Shown piece by piece: positions 1 through 12,775 of a stretch of DNA of 64,000 nt; position 1 is the first letter of the stretch; every line of letters starts with the position of its first letter. Where the stretch lies: contig JAJNNX010000038.1 in NCBI GenBank assembly GCA_023159155.1, positions 468,133 through 532,132 of the forward strand, in the 5' to 3' direction. The notes under the pieces are model-generated. The model had not been told where the DNA came from, did not search any database, and was given only the letters and a program-made list of their open reading frames with translations. The position numbers and the translations under genes were made by a program. This stretch comes from Ustulina deusta. Its lineage: Eukaryota; Ascomycota; Sordariomycetes; Xylariales; Xylariaceae.

Positions 1-1161
1 CGTGATGCTCTTGTTGTGCCCTTGGACAGCCTTGATCGGTTTGTCGCCATCCTCCTTCAGGTAGTTGAGATCTCCGCTGAGACTCAGGCTGATAATCAGC
101 CCATCGCTTCGTCCATGGGGCCAGACAACGCCAACTTGTTGATTATCAACACTGACACCACTATCTCCACCGAGCCTCCAGGTCCTCGAGACAGTGCCAG
201 ACTCCACGTCCCACATCTTGACTGTTTGATCCGCGCTGGCCGTGACGAATCTTTTCGAGTCACTCGACCAGCTGACAGCAAATATGCTTCCCTTGTGCTC
301 GCCCTCACTAATCATTCTGGCATGGTCAAAGCCCTTGGGGCTCTTCTGCTCGTTGAATAAGTACAGCTGAATCCGTTTATCGGCGCCCACGGTGATCAAT
401 TTGCTGCCATCCGGCGAGATGGCGGCGCCAAGAACAAAGCCCTTGTGAAGGCCAGCCGCCTTGGACTGGAAATGGAGGGGACTTGGAACGTTCCCAAGGA
501 AACACACGGACGTATCATCGCTCACGGTCGCAGCTGAAATGGCGCGGACTGTCCTTTCGGTCGGTCGGATGGCGACGGCGTTGATGACTTTGGAATGGCC
601 CGACACTTCTCCGACTCTCCCGCCGGTGATGTTGAAGGCATGTCCGAACTTTTCGCGGCCGTCTCCAACCGCTATGACTCGGTCCCCGTCGCTAGCAAAT
701 GCGATGTCGTTTATTCGTCCCGAAAATGCCGGCCATTCGTCTGTCATGGAGCATCGATGAGCCAGTGGGCTTGACACCACACACTTGATCAAGACCTCAA
801 CTCACCCTTTTTCCTGATCCCGTCCTTTGTCGAAGCCCATACACGAACTAATCCAGTTACGTCTCCGCTCGCAATCCTGTATTCAGGGATGATATGAGGC
901 AGCGGCGCGATCCGTGCGACGGTCGTTTGCGCAGTGTGTTCGGTGTACTGGAGACAGTCGGATGGATCATCGATGGCGCGCAGGAAGATGGATTTGCCAG
1001 ACTTGACATCTTTCGAGTCAGCTCCAGGGACAAGATTCCGGCACGGGACGACTCACGGCGTAGGCAATCTTCGCACCGGCTGGGTCGGTAGACAGCTGTG
1101 TCGGTTGTCCTCGAGTAGTCACCGGGGACGCAGCCAGGGTCTTCTCGATCGTGATCGGCAT
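1..1161 (-). CDS. AIP1: Actin-interacting protein 1 (AIP1), WD40 protein, 5' part only
   Basis: The N-terminal part of a WD40 protein that, in this family, binds cofilin-decorated actin and speeds filament disassembly. The gene leaves the window at base 1. Exons as read: 1161-1057, 1001-806 and 740-1, with introns of 55 and 65 nt (GTGAGT donors); phases agree, giving 347 codons. The start is the ATG at 1161-1159 (MPITIEKTLAAS...). Family features seen: TTRGQPTQLS near the N-terminus, GKSIFLRAIDD at about 37-47, GRINDIAF, VGADKRIQLY, GEHKGSIFAVSW, FVTASADQTVKMWD, QQVGVVWPHGRSDGLIISL and a closing QGHNKSIT. The stretch around residues 65-85 and some blade loops are more divergent than I expect for the family. 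Identification is from remembered family sequence, not from a search. Confidence 0.9.
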
Positions 1162-1974
1162 CTTTGGACATGGGCGGGGCGAGAAATAAGAACGAGACGA
1201 GTGTTGAAAACAGAAACAACCCCGATTTATAGAGCAACGGGCGCCAATTGTCTGCCTAACCTTCACGGCCCTGTTCTTCCCACCGTCGGTCGGAATGACG
1301 CGGGGCAACTATGTTTGCAACTGCAGGTACCTGCCAACGGGGAATGCGGGGCAGTCAAGAGAGATGCCCACAGTAGGTACCAGTAGGTAGTCTAGGTGCT
1401 TGGAGCCTAAGTTGTGGCTGAAACGAAACACCATGCCATGCCACGCCACGCCACGCCACGCCACACGTCATGCTCACCCCAATTTTGCATTACCTAATCC
1501 TCGCCCCTTGCTAGCTACCCAACCCGTGTTGTTGTAACCAAACGAGTGAGACCCAGTTTGGCATCATGCATTGCCAGGTCTGTTTCGACACAACCCCTCA
1601 AGGAGACAGTTTATAACCCTTTCCTCCGATCGTGGCGTACATTACTTCACTGAGCTATTCCAAAAGTTCCAAATGCGAGCCCCGTCCCCGTGCACATATG
1701 TGTTAGCAAGTGTCATGCCATGATAGCTATGAGGAACTCAGAACTTTTGTGTAATTTTGATGCTACCTTGGTTGGATCTCTACCATCTTGGGGAGAATAG
1801 TAACACGTGTGGCCTAGAGCCGATTGAGAATATCTGCAATGAGGCAGCCCTACCAACCCCCGTAACCAACAGAAACCCCCATGGAAATGAGGCAGCGAAA
1901 AGCGAACTGCCCGGGGTCTGCTTTCAACCTATTCGCAACCGATGAACAATCGCAGGTCTGGACCATCGAGATAT
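1162..1974. other. Spacer between AIP1 start and zinc-knuckle gene end
   Basis: Holds the promoter and 5' leader of AIP1 and the 3' flank of the neighbouring zinc-knuckle gene, both transcribed leftward. It contains a short CCACG tandem tract. Apart from short unconvincing ORFs I see nothing coding. Confidence 0.6.
1431..1464. repeat. CCATG/CCACG pentanucleotide tandem repeat
   Basis: Two CCATG units followed by nearly five CCACG units run without interruption, about 270 bp upstream of the AIP1 start codon. It is a short microsatellite in promoter territory with no evident function. Confidence 0.85.
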
Positions 1975-3979
1975 CTACCAGGCAGCCTTTCCGCCCCATC
2001 TGCCGTCATCAACAGCGCCTGAGTTGGCGGCGGCGTCCTTCATCCAATCACTCGAAGCCGGCTCTCCAGCTTCTTCGTTTCCTACACCCCCGGCTGTAAA
2101 ACCACCATCGCCAGCATTGCCTGTGTCAAAGTCGTCCGGAGCCACCGTCTCTTTCTTGCAGCGAACCTTGGTATGACCAAACTCACCACAGTTCTGGCAC
2201 TGGACGCGGCTGTCTATTATATCATATTAGCAACACCACTTCATAACAGAGAATGCCAAGCCTGTTCAACACTTACAATCGCGAGGCTTTGGGCATCCCC
2301 GACTGTCGTGACCATACTCGTCACAGTTACGGCATTGGACCTTGGACATGTCCTTGGGTTCGGGGCACTCGTTAGACCTGTGACCTTCCTGGTTACAGTT
2401 ACGGCAGATCATCTTCTTGGGCTCCGTACAATCGCGAGCCGAGTGTCCTTCTTGGCCGCAGTTGAAGCATCCTCGCGCGCCGCCGCCGCCGCCGCCTCCC
2501 TGAGGGCAGTCTCTCGAGAAATGACCCGCTGTGATGAACCGGTTAGAGTGTCCCATCTTGGTAAATCATAGAATTAGCTTACTCTCGCCACATTTGCGAC
2601 ATTCAACGTCAGGCCCTGCGACACGAGGCTCGGGACCTGTTAAACTATTAGTAAATGGTTCACAGGGAGAGTTTTTGATGTCAGGGACCACTAACAGTCA
2701 GCTACTTTGTGTCCGCCCTTGCTATGGCACAACAATTGTTAGTATTCCGCTCATGTGAAACTGGAAGCAAAATGCAGCTTGAAGGAAACATACCCGCAGT
2801 TCTTGCAGGCGAACTTGTCAACACGCTCCTGAGGGCCTAGTCGACGTTAGTCAATGGGCTAGACCGACTAGCATCCATGTACTCACAATCACGAATGCGG
2901 TGTCCAGGCTCGTTGCAATTGAAACACATAATGGTCACCCGCTCCTTTTCCACCTTCTCGTGTGGGCAATTCTTGGAGATATGGCCGAGCTCATTGCAAT
3001 TGCTGCATTTAGTGAGGCCGCGGTTGACCGGCTCACCAGCATCTTCCAATCGTGATTGATTCTCCTCATCATCCTTGGGCCAGAACTCTCGCTCACGAGG
3101 ACGAGCCGGGTTCTTGTCAAAGCGATAGTTGACCCGGTACTTCTTATCAAGATTGCCCTGGAGATCCATGTTGGTCAAGGTAGGCATCATAGCCTGGCTC
3201 TCCATGGCAATGAGATACAGTTCAATCTTCTGAGTACGGAAAGCGGTCTCTAGCTCGATATAGGTTGTGTCGGGGCATGCCTTGACGTATTGTTGGATAG
3301 CTTCTTTGACATCGTCCAGGTCGTTCTCTTGAACTCCCTCAATGAGCTTGCTCCACGCAGCCTCGGCATGGACCTCCTCGACATGAGAACGGTCGATTTT
3401 TCGTGGATTCTTGCACTCGACAATAGTATGGCCTGGTTGCGTTCATCTCTTAGCGAGGACCATACAAGGAAACGCATACAACAGTACTTACCCTCCTGCT
3501 GACAGTTTCTGCACACCTCGGCAGGCTTCGTAGGGCAGTCTTTGGCCATATGACCTTCCTCGTGGCAATGGTGGCACTCTCCAGTAAACTCGCGAGGGGG
3601 TGCGGTAGGACAGTCCCGAACCATGTGTCCTTCCTCGTTGCAGTGTCGGCATTTTTGAACACGAGGGTTGGGGCAGTCGGCCTTGTTGTGACTTGCGAAT
3701 GAGATGAGCATGATACCATTCGTTTGAATATTCGTAGTTGACTTACCCTTCCTGGCCACAGTTGTAGCAGGCACCGCCGCCATCTCCACCTGTAGCACCA
3801 TCACCGCCAGCGGGTGAATCAAAGCCATTCATGCCACCTTCGTCAAAGGACGTGGTGGCTCCTCCACCATGACCATCGGCATTGTCGTTCCAAGTGTCAT
3901 TGGCGGGCGCATCCTTCCACTGGGGGGCTGTGGAGTTGCTGGGTCCATCCCAGCTGGTGGCGGGGGCCCATCCAGACAT
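1975..3979 (-). CDS. Twelve-knuckle CCHC zinc-finger protein (CnjB/Byr3/Gis2-like)
   Basis: A nucleic-acid-binding zinc-knuckle protein of the CnjB/CNBP type; relatives bind single-stranded nucleic acids and mRNA. Eight exons as read: 3979-3747, 3691-3492, 3432-2887, 2836-2794, 2721-2696, 2636-2583, 2528-2277, 2213-1975; the sum is 1593 nt (530 aa plus stop). Every internal junction keeps a CX2CX4HX4C knuckle in frame, which strongly supports the model. Twelve knuckles are visible, from CYNCGQEGHNKADC near residue 70 to CQNCGEFGHTKVRC near 460. A Gly/Asn-rich acidic N-terminus (MSGWAPATSWDG) and a Trp-ended C-terminus (GGKAAW) flank them. About 150 residues without knuckles separate the fourth and fifth. 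One intron uses a GTTAGT donor. The start is the first ATG after an ORF-poor leader that may itself be spliced. Confidence 0.88.
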
Positions 3980-4920
3980 CCTGAGCGGTGATTTGCCGGA
4001 TAGCTGTTTAGGTGGTTAGTATGGCTGGCTATGAGTTTGAGAAGGTGGTGTATTGGTATTGAGGAAGGAATAGTTTGAGCGTTGGGCTGGAATACGGCCG
4101 CGTGGTCAAACTTCAGGTGGCATGAAGGAAAGGAGTTAGCGTATGGTGTAAAGACGAGATTTTGATGCGATGGTGTTAGTAGGCAGTATGAGTATGAAGT
4201 CGCGATCGAAAAACAAAAACAGCCACTCGATTAAGCTTACCAGGACTGTTTCCTCGGAAGTTAGAGATGGCTGCGGTCGCTCGAGCGAGTCGAATTCTAG
4301 GATGGTGAGTGACGAGGAGACTAGGAGAAAGCTGCGAGTGAAATAGGACAACCTTCTCTCCTAATGGAAAGACAACGCCGGGATGCCCTGGGCTTGTGCG
4401 AGATTGTGGTGGACGGCAGACTAGAGCAAGTATCGATATGGACTGGCACCTACCTAGTAACGTTGAGGGGGAGGGACGGGTTGGCGAGGTGGAGGGGAGG
4501 GAGGGCAATGCTGACGAGGCTGAGTGCAGGAATCGACAGGTAGCTAGTCTTAGTAGTGGTTGGTGTCGTCAAGGGTTGAGTCTGATGTTTACCTGGAGCC
4601 GATGGCTGGCACGAACACACCAAGGAAACAGGAGATGGCTTACCGTACCTAAGTGAAGGATGAGGATTCTGTATGGCCGACGAACCGATTTGCAGTTTGC
4701 AATTTTCCCTCGAAGGTAGTGAGGTGAAAATAGAACGCCTAGGACGGCTCTCTTAGAGATAGTAGAAGGTGTTGGGAAGAAAGAGACCCCGACTCGAGTG
4801 TGTGTGGGGAGGAAGAGGGCGTTGGCACTTGGAGGGTGCTGAGGTTGAAACAACTGCACGTAGGTGGGTGAGTACATATGTACCTATGGGTTGTTGGGAG
4901 AGATGCCTACCTTTAAGTAA

Positions 4921-4946
4921 CTTAGGTAGGTAGGTACCTACCTAAG
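4921..4946. repeat. Inverted repeat, 10-bp arms, CTTAGGTAGG type
   Basis: Arms CTTAGGTAGG and CCTACCTAAG are perfect reverse complements around a 6-nt spacer. It is the clearest local member of a scattered palindromic word family in these spacers. Confidence 0.8.
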
Positions 4947-7900
4947 TAATAGGCAAGTATTTAGGTGGCTTAATACCTAGAGCGAGCAGGTAATCCCCCT
5001 GTATTCCTTCTACAGACGCCCAAGGTTGGTCTGACTTGATCCTATAAGCGCAGGAAGGAGGCAGGTACTGTGTACCTAGAAGACGCGATGTGGTGTGGTG
5101 ATGTCTTTTGCCGCCTATGGCATGATATGGTGGAGGGAAGGTGCCGTTGTTGGAGGTACCTAGGTGTAGGAGGAGGTACCTACTGGGTAAGTGTTCTTCA
5201 GACCTCGGAGTAAGTAGGTAGGCAGGGCAAAGGGGAAGGTGCGGGTTACAGGAGACGAGGTGTGTACCTGGGGAACCCTATCCGCAATATGGATGCAATG
5301 ATGTGATGTGTTTCCTGGGCAGCTGAGAAACAAAAGATGCAAGCCTGGCGGGAAGGGTGATTTATTCTATACAAAGGGATGAGGATCAGCCAATGACTCG
5401 AATTGCACTATGGTATCAAATTAGCTTACAGATCATCAGCCTTACCATCTGCTGCTTATGTCACTGTGTCAGGAAAGACGAGATCAGACAATTGGCACAC
5501 TGGTGAATCTGTCTTGCGTACAGTCGCAGTCGCAGTTCCAGTCCAGGAGGCACCACTAGGCAGAATGAATAAGGTATCTAGGTGTTGGCAAGTATGAGCT
5601 TGAGCCTGGGAAGTAGTATGCTGTTATATTCCATAATATTGTGGGGATGCCCGGTCTCAAGTGTCCATGGTATCGACATAGGATATGGCTGCCCACATGG
5701 AATAGGCCCAAATATGTAAGCAACAAATGGGTGATTGAGGAGATACTTGGACACGGGCCTAGGTAGACACCTATTTATATCGGGAATGGCTAGACTAGGC
5801 AGGTAATGAGTCTCAACATATCACGGACGGTATACAAATGGGCCATCACATATAGAATGAACATGTTTTGCAAAGAATATATTTATCACAAGGCTCTTCT
5901 GTTTCATACATGGGTCATACACAGCTGTAGACTCGAGTGGCCGCCTCATGGTCCTCGCCCGAGACTCTATCCAGATCATCCCAGTTCATGCCCACGTCTC
6001 AGCTTTGTGTAGAATCGGCTATGGAGTAACGCAGTAACTTTTGTAGCAAATATAACTTGGGCTACTCAGGATCTGACTAAGGGCTGACCTGTGACTTTAT
6101 GTGAGTCTCATGGCCCTAGTGTCAAAACAGAGCAGTGAAAGAAAGCACTTCACATGTGCATCGAGGGCCGTATTTAGTAGAGTCTGGTATGGTCAAGTTC
6201 TTTTTGGGGATCGTCAAGCTCATTGGCAGTTCAAAGTCCTCGTACCGACCCCTTGCAAGAACTCGGCCTCTGTACTCGGTATCCGTCAAATGGAGACAGC
6301 ACTGTGACTGCTAATTCATAGCAGTTATCAATTGCCACCGTGAAAAGCCGTTTGAGTACTCTGTAGTCCCTTAAGTTAGTCACAGCTGTCTTTGTTGTTG
6401 GAGCGAATAGATCCAAGTCCTGCCATAGGTCCAGCGAGACCTTCACTTCCCTTGGACAATCCAGTGACTGAGTCGCAGGCCTCCTTGGCTTTTTGAAAAG
6501 GTTTGATGGTTCGCTCTCCTAGGGAGGGCGCAACGCATTACAGAAGAGAGTAATGGTTCTGACCGTGCCAGTTATCATTGGTGGCATAATCATGCTGTCT
6601 GGGCTGAGGAATCACGAGCTTTGAGGGTTGGTGTGCCTAAAACACAAGTAGACATACTATACCATCATATGCCCGGGCTCAAGCCAATTCCCGTTGATGC
6701 CAATAGGTGATGATTTAAACTGCACTCAGCTGTCAGCATAACGATCTATGCTATGGATGAGATATGCGTGACATTCTTGTCACCAAAACCAACATATACT
6801 AGACAACAGCACAGCACGTTAGAGCCAAATGCCACATACCTACAATACACAATAAAATGCCGAAAGAGTGATGAAACTGAGGAATGGAAATTGGCCATGT
6901 GCCACATGAAACAAAACGCGAATAAACGAAGGGTCATGTCAGTATATTGGTGGTCTCATTAATCAATGCTGTTGGTTCCAGCTGCTAGGTGTTTGCAAGC
7001 TTAGTTTAAAGCACAACGATGAGAGTGGTGGTAGATCAATTGACTACAATGAGAAGAATAAACGATATGAATGGACTACCTAGCAGGCTCTGGATCCCAA
7101 CAAGCTCAGTGAATTCTATTATACATATACTTGACATATAAACTATATCGATTAGAAACTACTTACCTAGGTATGCATTGTAGGTAAGGAGTAGGAGTAT
7201 TGTAGAATATTTTGTTTAATTGCCTAGCCGCCGGACTATATATTTCTCTATAGACGGTTGTTTTCAAGATAATAGATGAGGCGTCCTACCTGGAACTCTA
7301 GAATTGCGCATGGATTGATCTTCTACTACCTAGGTGTGTTCGCTGCACTAATGCCACTTGATACAAAATTAGACAGTTGGAAGCTCAGGGGCCATACCTA
7401 TAATTGATTCAAATCCCACTTTTGATTAATCCCCCCTGAAGAGAAGCGCATTGTCCTGGGCCAACATAAACCGTATCCAAGTCATTGCCAACACACTTTT
7501 CCAAAGTGTCACACTATCTATTATAGGTCAGCAATACGAATATTTGGAGTGGTGTACACTACACATGGTACCCAATAAAGATGGACCTTATCACTTTGAC
7601 CACAACACACCACTACACTACGGCATACACTACCTACCTAGGTACTTGTGGCCTGCCTTATCTCCCTATTACGGGCATGTGGTAACTTATGTTGTGCTAC
7701 ACTAGATACCTCGTGCCGGTGCAGTGTAACTAACTACCTATCTGGTAGGTAGGTCGTGCGACAGGGTAAACTAAAAGCGCCTCAACTCCTGACTCTACCT
7801 CGTAACTGTACGTGAGAAGTAAACAGTCCTTTTCTCCTAACACGTGTACTGTGCACTGGTGTAATTAGACCCTTTCTCGACTAGTGGTGAGCTAATTTCC

Positions 7901-8839
7901 CTTGCAGCCATTTACCCAGGTTACGGAGACCGCTATTGGACGAACCCCTGCTCAGATCTTGCTGTACCTGCAGGAGGCGCTTGACGCACAGCGATTTGAA
8001 CCCTAGTCCAATGCCACGGTCCAACGTTGCGCCCCAATTCTCCTGAGTCGCTCAAACTCGTGGTGCACAATGCATCTCTCGTGCAGTCAATTCATACGCA
8101 GTAAAAAGTACCTTTCAAGGCTCCATGGTTCGTACATTTACTGTACACAGAGGGCCCTCCTCCTTAGAAAGAAGGGGAAAAAACATGTCAAGACGAAATC
8201 CTTATCTTCTACCTACCTGAACTAGGCATAGCCCTTTAAATAGCAAACCACATTTCTTTCGTTTCTCTTTTTGGATAAAAACTAATTAGCTACACTAGTG
8301 CCATAAAAGACAGCATTAATTGGGGGGAAGGTTCTAGTGTATCTAGTGTAGTCCGCGCCTAAAAAGCCTGTGCCATCGTGCCCCTTTTGGACCTTGTATA
8401 CATAGATGTCGGTAGTGTAAGACAATCGTGATGCTTGATTAATCGTTATTACTACCTGGTACCTAGCTTGAAAGAAATACACTACAGTGCCTTAGGTATA
8501 TACCTAAACAGTGGAACAGATGATGCTTATAAACTGTGCTAAGCAAGGCGAGTAGTGTAGGTAAGTACTTTCGACTGTTTCGGCCTACCCTAGGTAGGTC
8601 TACCTGAGGTCCAATTAGCAGTGTACACTCAGGTACCTACCCAGGTATGTACCTAGTAGGGGGCTTACCTTTTTGAGGCCTTCTCCTCGATTCAGAGCGA
8701 CAACCTCTCGCGGGTCCCACTACGGCCCACCCACACTCAATCAAAGAGCCAGAGCAGGTCCGCATGGCTGCATCAGTCCTTTGAAGGTGGCTACCCAAGC
8801 CAACCCATCCTGGCTCTTTCATGGAGTGTACCGATCTGT

Positions 8840-8846
8840 TATATAA
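8840..8846 (+). promoter_or_regulatory. Possible TATA element upstream of the ccg-6-like gene
   Basis: TATATAA lies 194 bp upstream of the start codon at 9040 and is followed by a pyrimidine-rich leader with CCCACCCACCCACACTC, common in well-expressed fungal genes. No transcription start is known. Confidence 0.3.
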
Positions 8847-9039
8847 GTCGGCTTCTCGATAGACTCCTCCACTGCTTTTCCTTTCTTCTCCCACCCACCC
8901 ACACTCATTCAGTGCAACAACCCTGGCTTTATAGTCAATTTCATTCGTTTACCGCATACTTAGCACCGCATACCTAGATCCCTCTCAACTAATCGACTCT
9001 GCCCCCGAGTTCTTTGACCGACAACACAAATCAGGCAAA

Positions 9040-9720
9040 ATGAAGTTCGCTCTTGCTGCTGCTGCCCTCGTCGCTGGCGTCTCTGCCAGCTACCCTGCCT
9101 ACTCGGCTGCCCCCAATGTGACCTACACCACCAAGGTCGTTACTGCGTACGAGACGTACTGCCCTGGTCCTACCCAGATCACCTATGGCACCAACACCTA
9201 CACTGTCACCGAGGTATGGATCCCCCCCGAATTTGGTCGCCCACAGTCTTGAACCGAAGCGTTGAGAAAACTGAACGCCTAAGACGGGACAAATGGGCAC
9301 GATTCGCGCTATGCATGAGGTTGCGATAACTAACACAACACATAGGCCACCACCTTGACCATCACTGACTGCCCTTGCACTGTCAGCGTGCCCGTTTACA
9401 CTACCTCTTCCGTTGCCTGCTCCACCTGGTAAGATAACGAATGCTCTTGGGGATACTCCTTGTTTTGCTAATGTTGAAGCAGCTCCAGCAGCACTTTTGC
9501 TCCTGTCTACCCGACTCTCAGTGTTCCCTCTTACCCGTCCGCCAACAGCAGCACTGTCGCCGTCCCAGCTACTACTCCTGAGGTCACTGTGACTGGTGGT
9601 GTCTATCCCACCACCACTCCCACCTCTTCGCCTATCCCCACAGCTGGTGCTGGAAAGGTTGCTACCCTATCTGGTGCCGCTTTCGCTGGTCTGATGGGTC
9701 TGGTTGCCTTCGCTCTCTAA
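9040..9720 (+). CDS. Secreted GPI-anchored cell-wall protein, clock-controlled ccg-6-like
   Basis: Three exons as read: 9040-9213, 9346-9428 and 9483-9720, joined in phase into a protein of about 164 aa. Residues 1-16 form a signal peptide (MKFALAAAALVAGVSA). The mature protein has a short conserved core with TYCPGPTQIT and TVTEATTLTITDCPCTV, the pattern I associate with Neurospora ccg-6-type proteins. A Ser/Thr/Pro-rich stalk follows, then a hydrophobic tail (GAAFAGLMGLVAFAL) preceded by TAGAGK, which looks like a GPI-attachment signal. It should sit at the plasma membrane or cell wall; no enzyme activity is expected. The second intron is 54 nt; the first is unusually long here at 132 nt. 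Confidence 0.85.
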
Positions 9721-11812
9721 ATGTAGAGCTCCTGGTTTCATCTTCGCGTCGATGACCTACGATTCTCTTATGCACTGATAATATCTAATCGTGGGGAATG
9801 GTAGACAGTACCCAACTGGAAAGCAAAAGATCATGACGGGAAGCCAGCGGGAGTTGATTTGGAAGCGGGGTTTTCAATAGACGGAGGGATTTTACCACGG
9901 CATATGGTTTTCTCGCATCGCCATGAAGTGTCTTCTACTTCACCATGCATGTAGACAATTTCTGATTCTTGTACTTTCTTGTCTCGGTGTTTAGGACAGA
10001 CGATCACAGGATACACAATGGAAAACGTGTGCGGTGTTGAACGCGAGTTGGGAATGGGATACCCTGTTCGAATTCTTGAATATTACATTGCCTTCGCTTT
10101 GCTTGAGAAGGAGAAGGCTTCAACTCGATTTTCGGACACCTTTGGACAATTATACCCCATTGCTACCCGCGTCATTTTCGTTGCTCCGATTAAGAATTTT
10201 GTTCTGTTCTTGTACAAATGTGGTGGATTACAACATAACCCAGCCAGAGCCAACAGACAAAGTCAGTGACTGGCTATGTTTTTGGCAGGTATTTTATTGG
10301 TCTCTGGAAAAAGTTCAAGTTTCTTGAGATTCGGTAGTGTCTTTTGTATGATACACTCTTGTGTAGCAGTGCAAATGCCATGCTAACGATTTGAGGCCAA
10401 GTTTTGACCTGCTGCCTTTATCCTCATGCAGTTTTTCGCTCTTTTATGCTGAAGTGATATGAGACGATGCTAGAGCTGACGCGAATGAGTATGCCTATAC
10501 AGGTGATTTGGGCAAAATTACTCGATTTTATGCGTAAATCATAGCTCTACCCACACCACTGAATTCATTGGGCGTCGAGGAACCATTGCCACATCTACTT
10601 TCCTCCACGATACAACATCTACTCGGGTCAGTCCTCGCCACAACAGCTTCTGGTCCTAACCGCGCCACCTTAAAATGACGTTGGCCTGTTTAGCTCATCT
10701 GCCAGCAGAGTGCATCTATATCAGTGACAATGACCGACAATTTGCGGTACGAGAGTGACAGACAGGCCCTAACATATATCACAAATGCACTTTTCTAAGT
10801 GAAAAAAAAAAAAAAAAAAGACATGCAACACGAGGGATTCGCTGGTCGTCACCGACCCACACTACTAATTTGGCGGCCAAAGAATTGGATGCTGGAGGCA
10901 TGAACTCCTTGAAATAGTGTAATTGAAGTTAAAATGTGGTTTTGTAATATGAACTCAAACACCGTCAGCCTCTTTGGTACGTACCTCTTCAGTACTTACA
11001 TTACCTCTCAGTATTTACATACGCCGATATAGGTATCGTTCTTCATCAGGTGCCTCTTCTCCCCGAACTCTACTTCCATACCTTAATTCACATTTCTCAA
11101 CCTCGCACCATCCAGATTCCATCGCTCAATATTCAACATCTCCCAACCGTCCAGCCTTGTTAAACTCATCTCCACGCCCGCAACTCAGGCACGGCTCTGA
11201 CGGAGTTGGCTTCCAGTTCTGGCTAACAATTTATCTACTCGGTCTAAGCTCGGAACTTGTTCATGATATCGCGTGGCTCTGCTTAAGGATGCGCAGGGGA
11301 TAGCAAACAGATTTCATGGTGTATCCACTCCTATCAATAAGAGCCCATCAGCTGATATCGTTTATCTGCGTCTCGATCGCAGATGTCTACTTGTTTATAT
11401 CCAAGGATCGGGACGAGGACCACGACCAAGAGGACGCTAGCTCACGGCAGGAGGGGGAGGATCCTCGAGAGAAGCCACCGGAGAAAGAGGAGCATGCTGC
11501 AGAGAAGCGACTGGGAGTAGAGGTGTACCCTCGAGAGAAGCAACCCAAGGTAGAAGATGTGTAGAGTTCCTATCGGCGTCATTGCCTCTCAAAGGTTACA
11601 AGACGCTCGGTACAAAGATCCAATACCGCCGGAAAACGTATCAATAGCACTGGCCTGGCGGATTTCGCACTGCTTCGAGCCTCGAGGCTCGTATTGTTAA
11701 AGTACTAGGTATATGAGGGCTTGATTAACTTATCTGAACTATGTAAGTAAGGTGGGAAGACCTCTTGATATTGAAGTAGTGTGAGTGGATTACGTAAGTA
11801 ATCACTTGATTA

Positions 11813-12015
11813 AGCCACATGGTGGCTATGCTGGTGAGAGGGGATAAAACACCATGAGGAACACTCTCAACAGTAGCTAGGAGAATCATCAACGCAGCAC
11901 GCGCAGATTAATAAAAATTGATTTTCTAATATCCGGTACGCTTGATCAACAGATTCCCCAAGAGATAATAGCGACTACTATACTAGGAAGTGTAGGTTCG
12001 GCCTATCTCCTAGTA
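11813..12015 (+). repeat. Dispersed repeat, copy A (inverted ends TACTAGGA...TCCTAGTA)
   Basis: The core at 11981-12015 begins TACTAGGAAGTGTAGG and ends CTCCTAGTA. The same core occurs at 44031-44069 and, reversed, at 52759-52793. About 170 bp upstream sits AGCCACATGGTGGCTATG, matched by AGCCACAAGGTGGCTACC upstream of copy B. No ORF is visible; it could be a solo LTR or a MITE remnant. Confidence 0.6.
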
Positions 12016-12647
12016 TATGGACACTACTATATCGGGACCATCCACGAGTAGTTATTTACAGGTGTCCACTTCAATATATACATGACGGGTTATGTGTGCC
12101 TTGTATTGGACATGCTACGACTCCCTGACCCATGCTTTCAGTACTTATATCCACATTGCTCAACGAGTTAGGGAGGGATGGTCAGGTCTTAGTTTCGGAC
12201 TGTCCAACAGACAGACTTACTTATCCAGAACACCACGAAAAGGTGCCTGACCGTTCGTTCTGGACCATTGCCACACTTGTGGTCAATGGCGCCTCCACTA
12301 TGCTCACTTGAGATAGCTTCATAGGCCTATCTACGCCTATCTATGTACAACAAAAAGAGTATCAGGTGGCTTTCTCGGCGGGTTTCTCGGCGGCTGCGAT
12401 CTCGGCACGGAGGACACGGTGGCGACGGCGGCGGTGACGGAGGCATCGGGATTGCCTATCCAGGTTAGTGGTGATTGAAAGCCTTTGGATTGCTGAGAGA
12501 TCACTAAGGCTCGATGGAGGGTGGCTTGAGGGATCTCAGGAGACTTTGGAATTTCCTGAGATGATTGGAGGTGTGGTACGAAGTTGGCTGGGGATGTCGA
12601 GCGATGAACAGAGATTTGAGAAGGCTGAATAACTTACATCTGCTGTT

Positions 12648-12775
12648 GTAGTAGTTATTGTTGTTATTGTTAATGTTGTTGTTGTCGTGTTGTTATTATT
12701 GTTAATGTTGTTGTTATTGTGTTGTTGTTACTGTTAATGTTGTTATTGTTGGTGGTGGTGGTGATGGAGATGGTG
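12648..12775. repeat. GTT/ATT-rich low-complexity tract grading into GGT repeats
   Basis: Imperfect trinucleotide and hexanucleotide units (GTT, GTTATT, GTTAATGTT) run for over 100 bp and end in a GGTGGTGGTGGTGATGG tract. It looks like slippage-derived microsatellite DNA. Confidence 0.75.

Larger units (their letters stand above)
3980..9039. other. Five-kilobase AT-rich spacer without a supportable gene
   Basis: The right part of the leader of the zinc-knuckle gene (about 3980-4700) is followed by AT-rich DNA carrying only short ORFs that resemble nothing I know. Copies of CCTAGGTAGG-like palindromic words recur (for example 4921-4946, 7635-7650, 8590-8605, 8630-8660). The last 200 bp hold the promoter of the ccg-6-like gene. 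Confidence 0.6.

Noticed and set aside
10974..11564. Two successive forward frames (109 and 82 codons)
   Set aside because: Low-complexity Ser/Pro and Glu/Lys text, no domain, and no splice pair that joins them convincingly.
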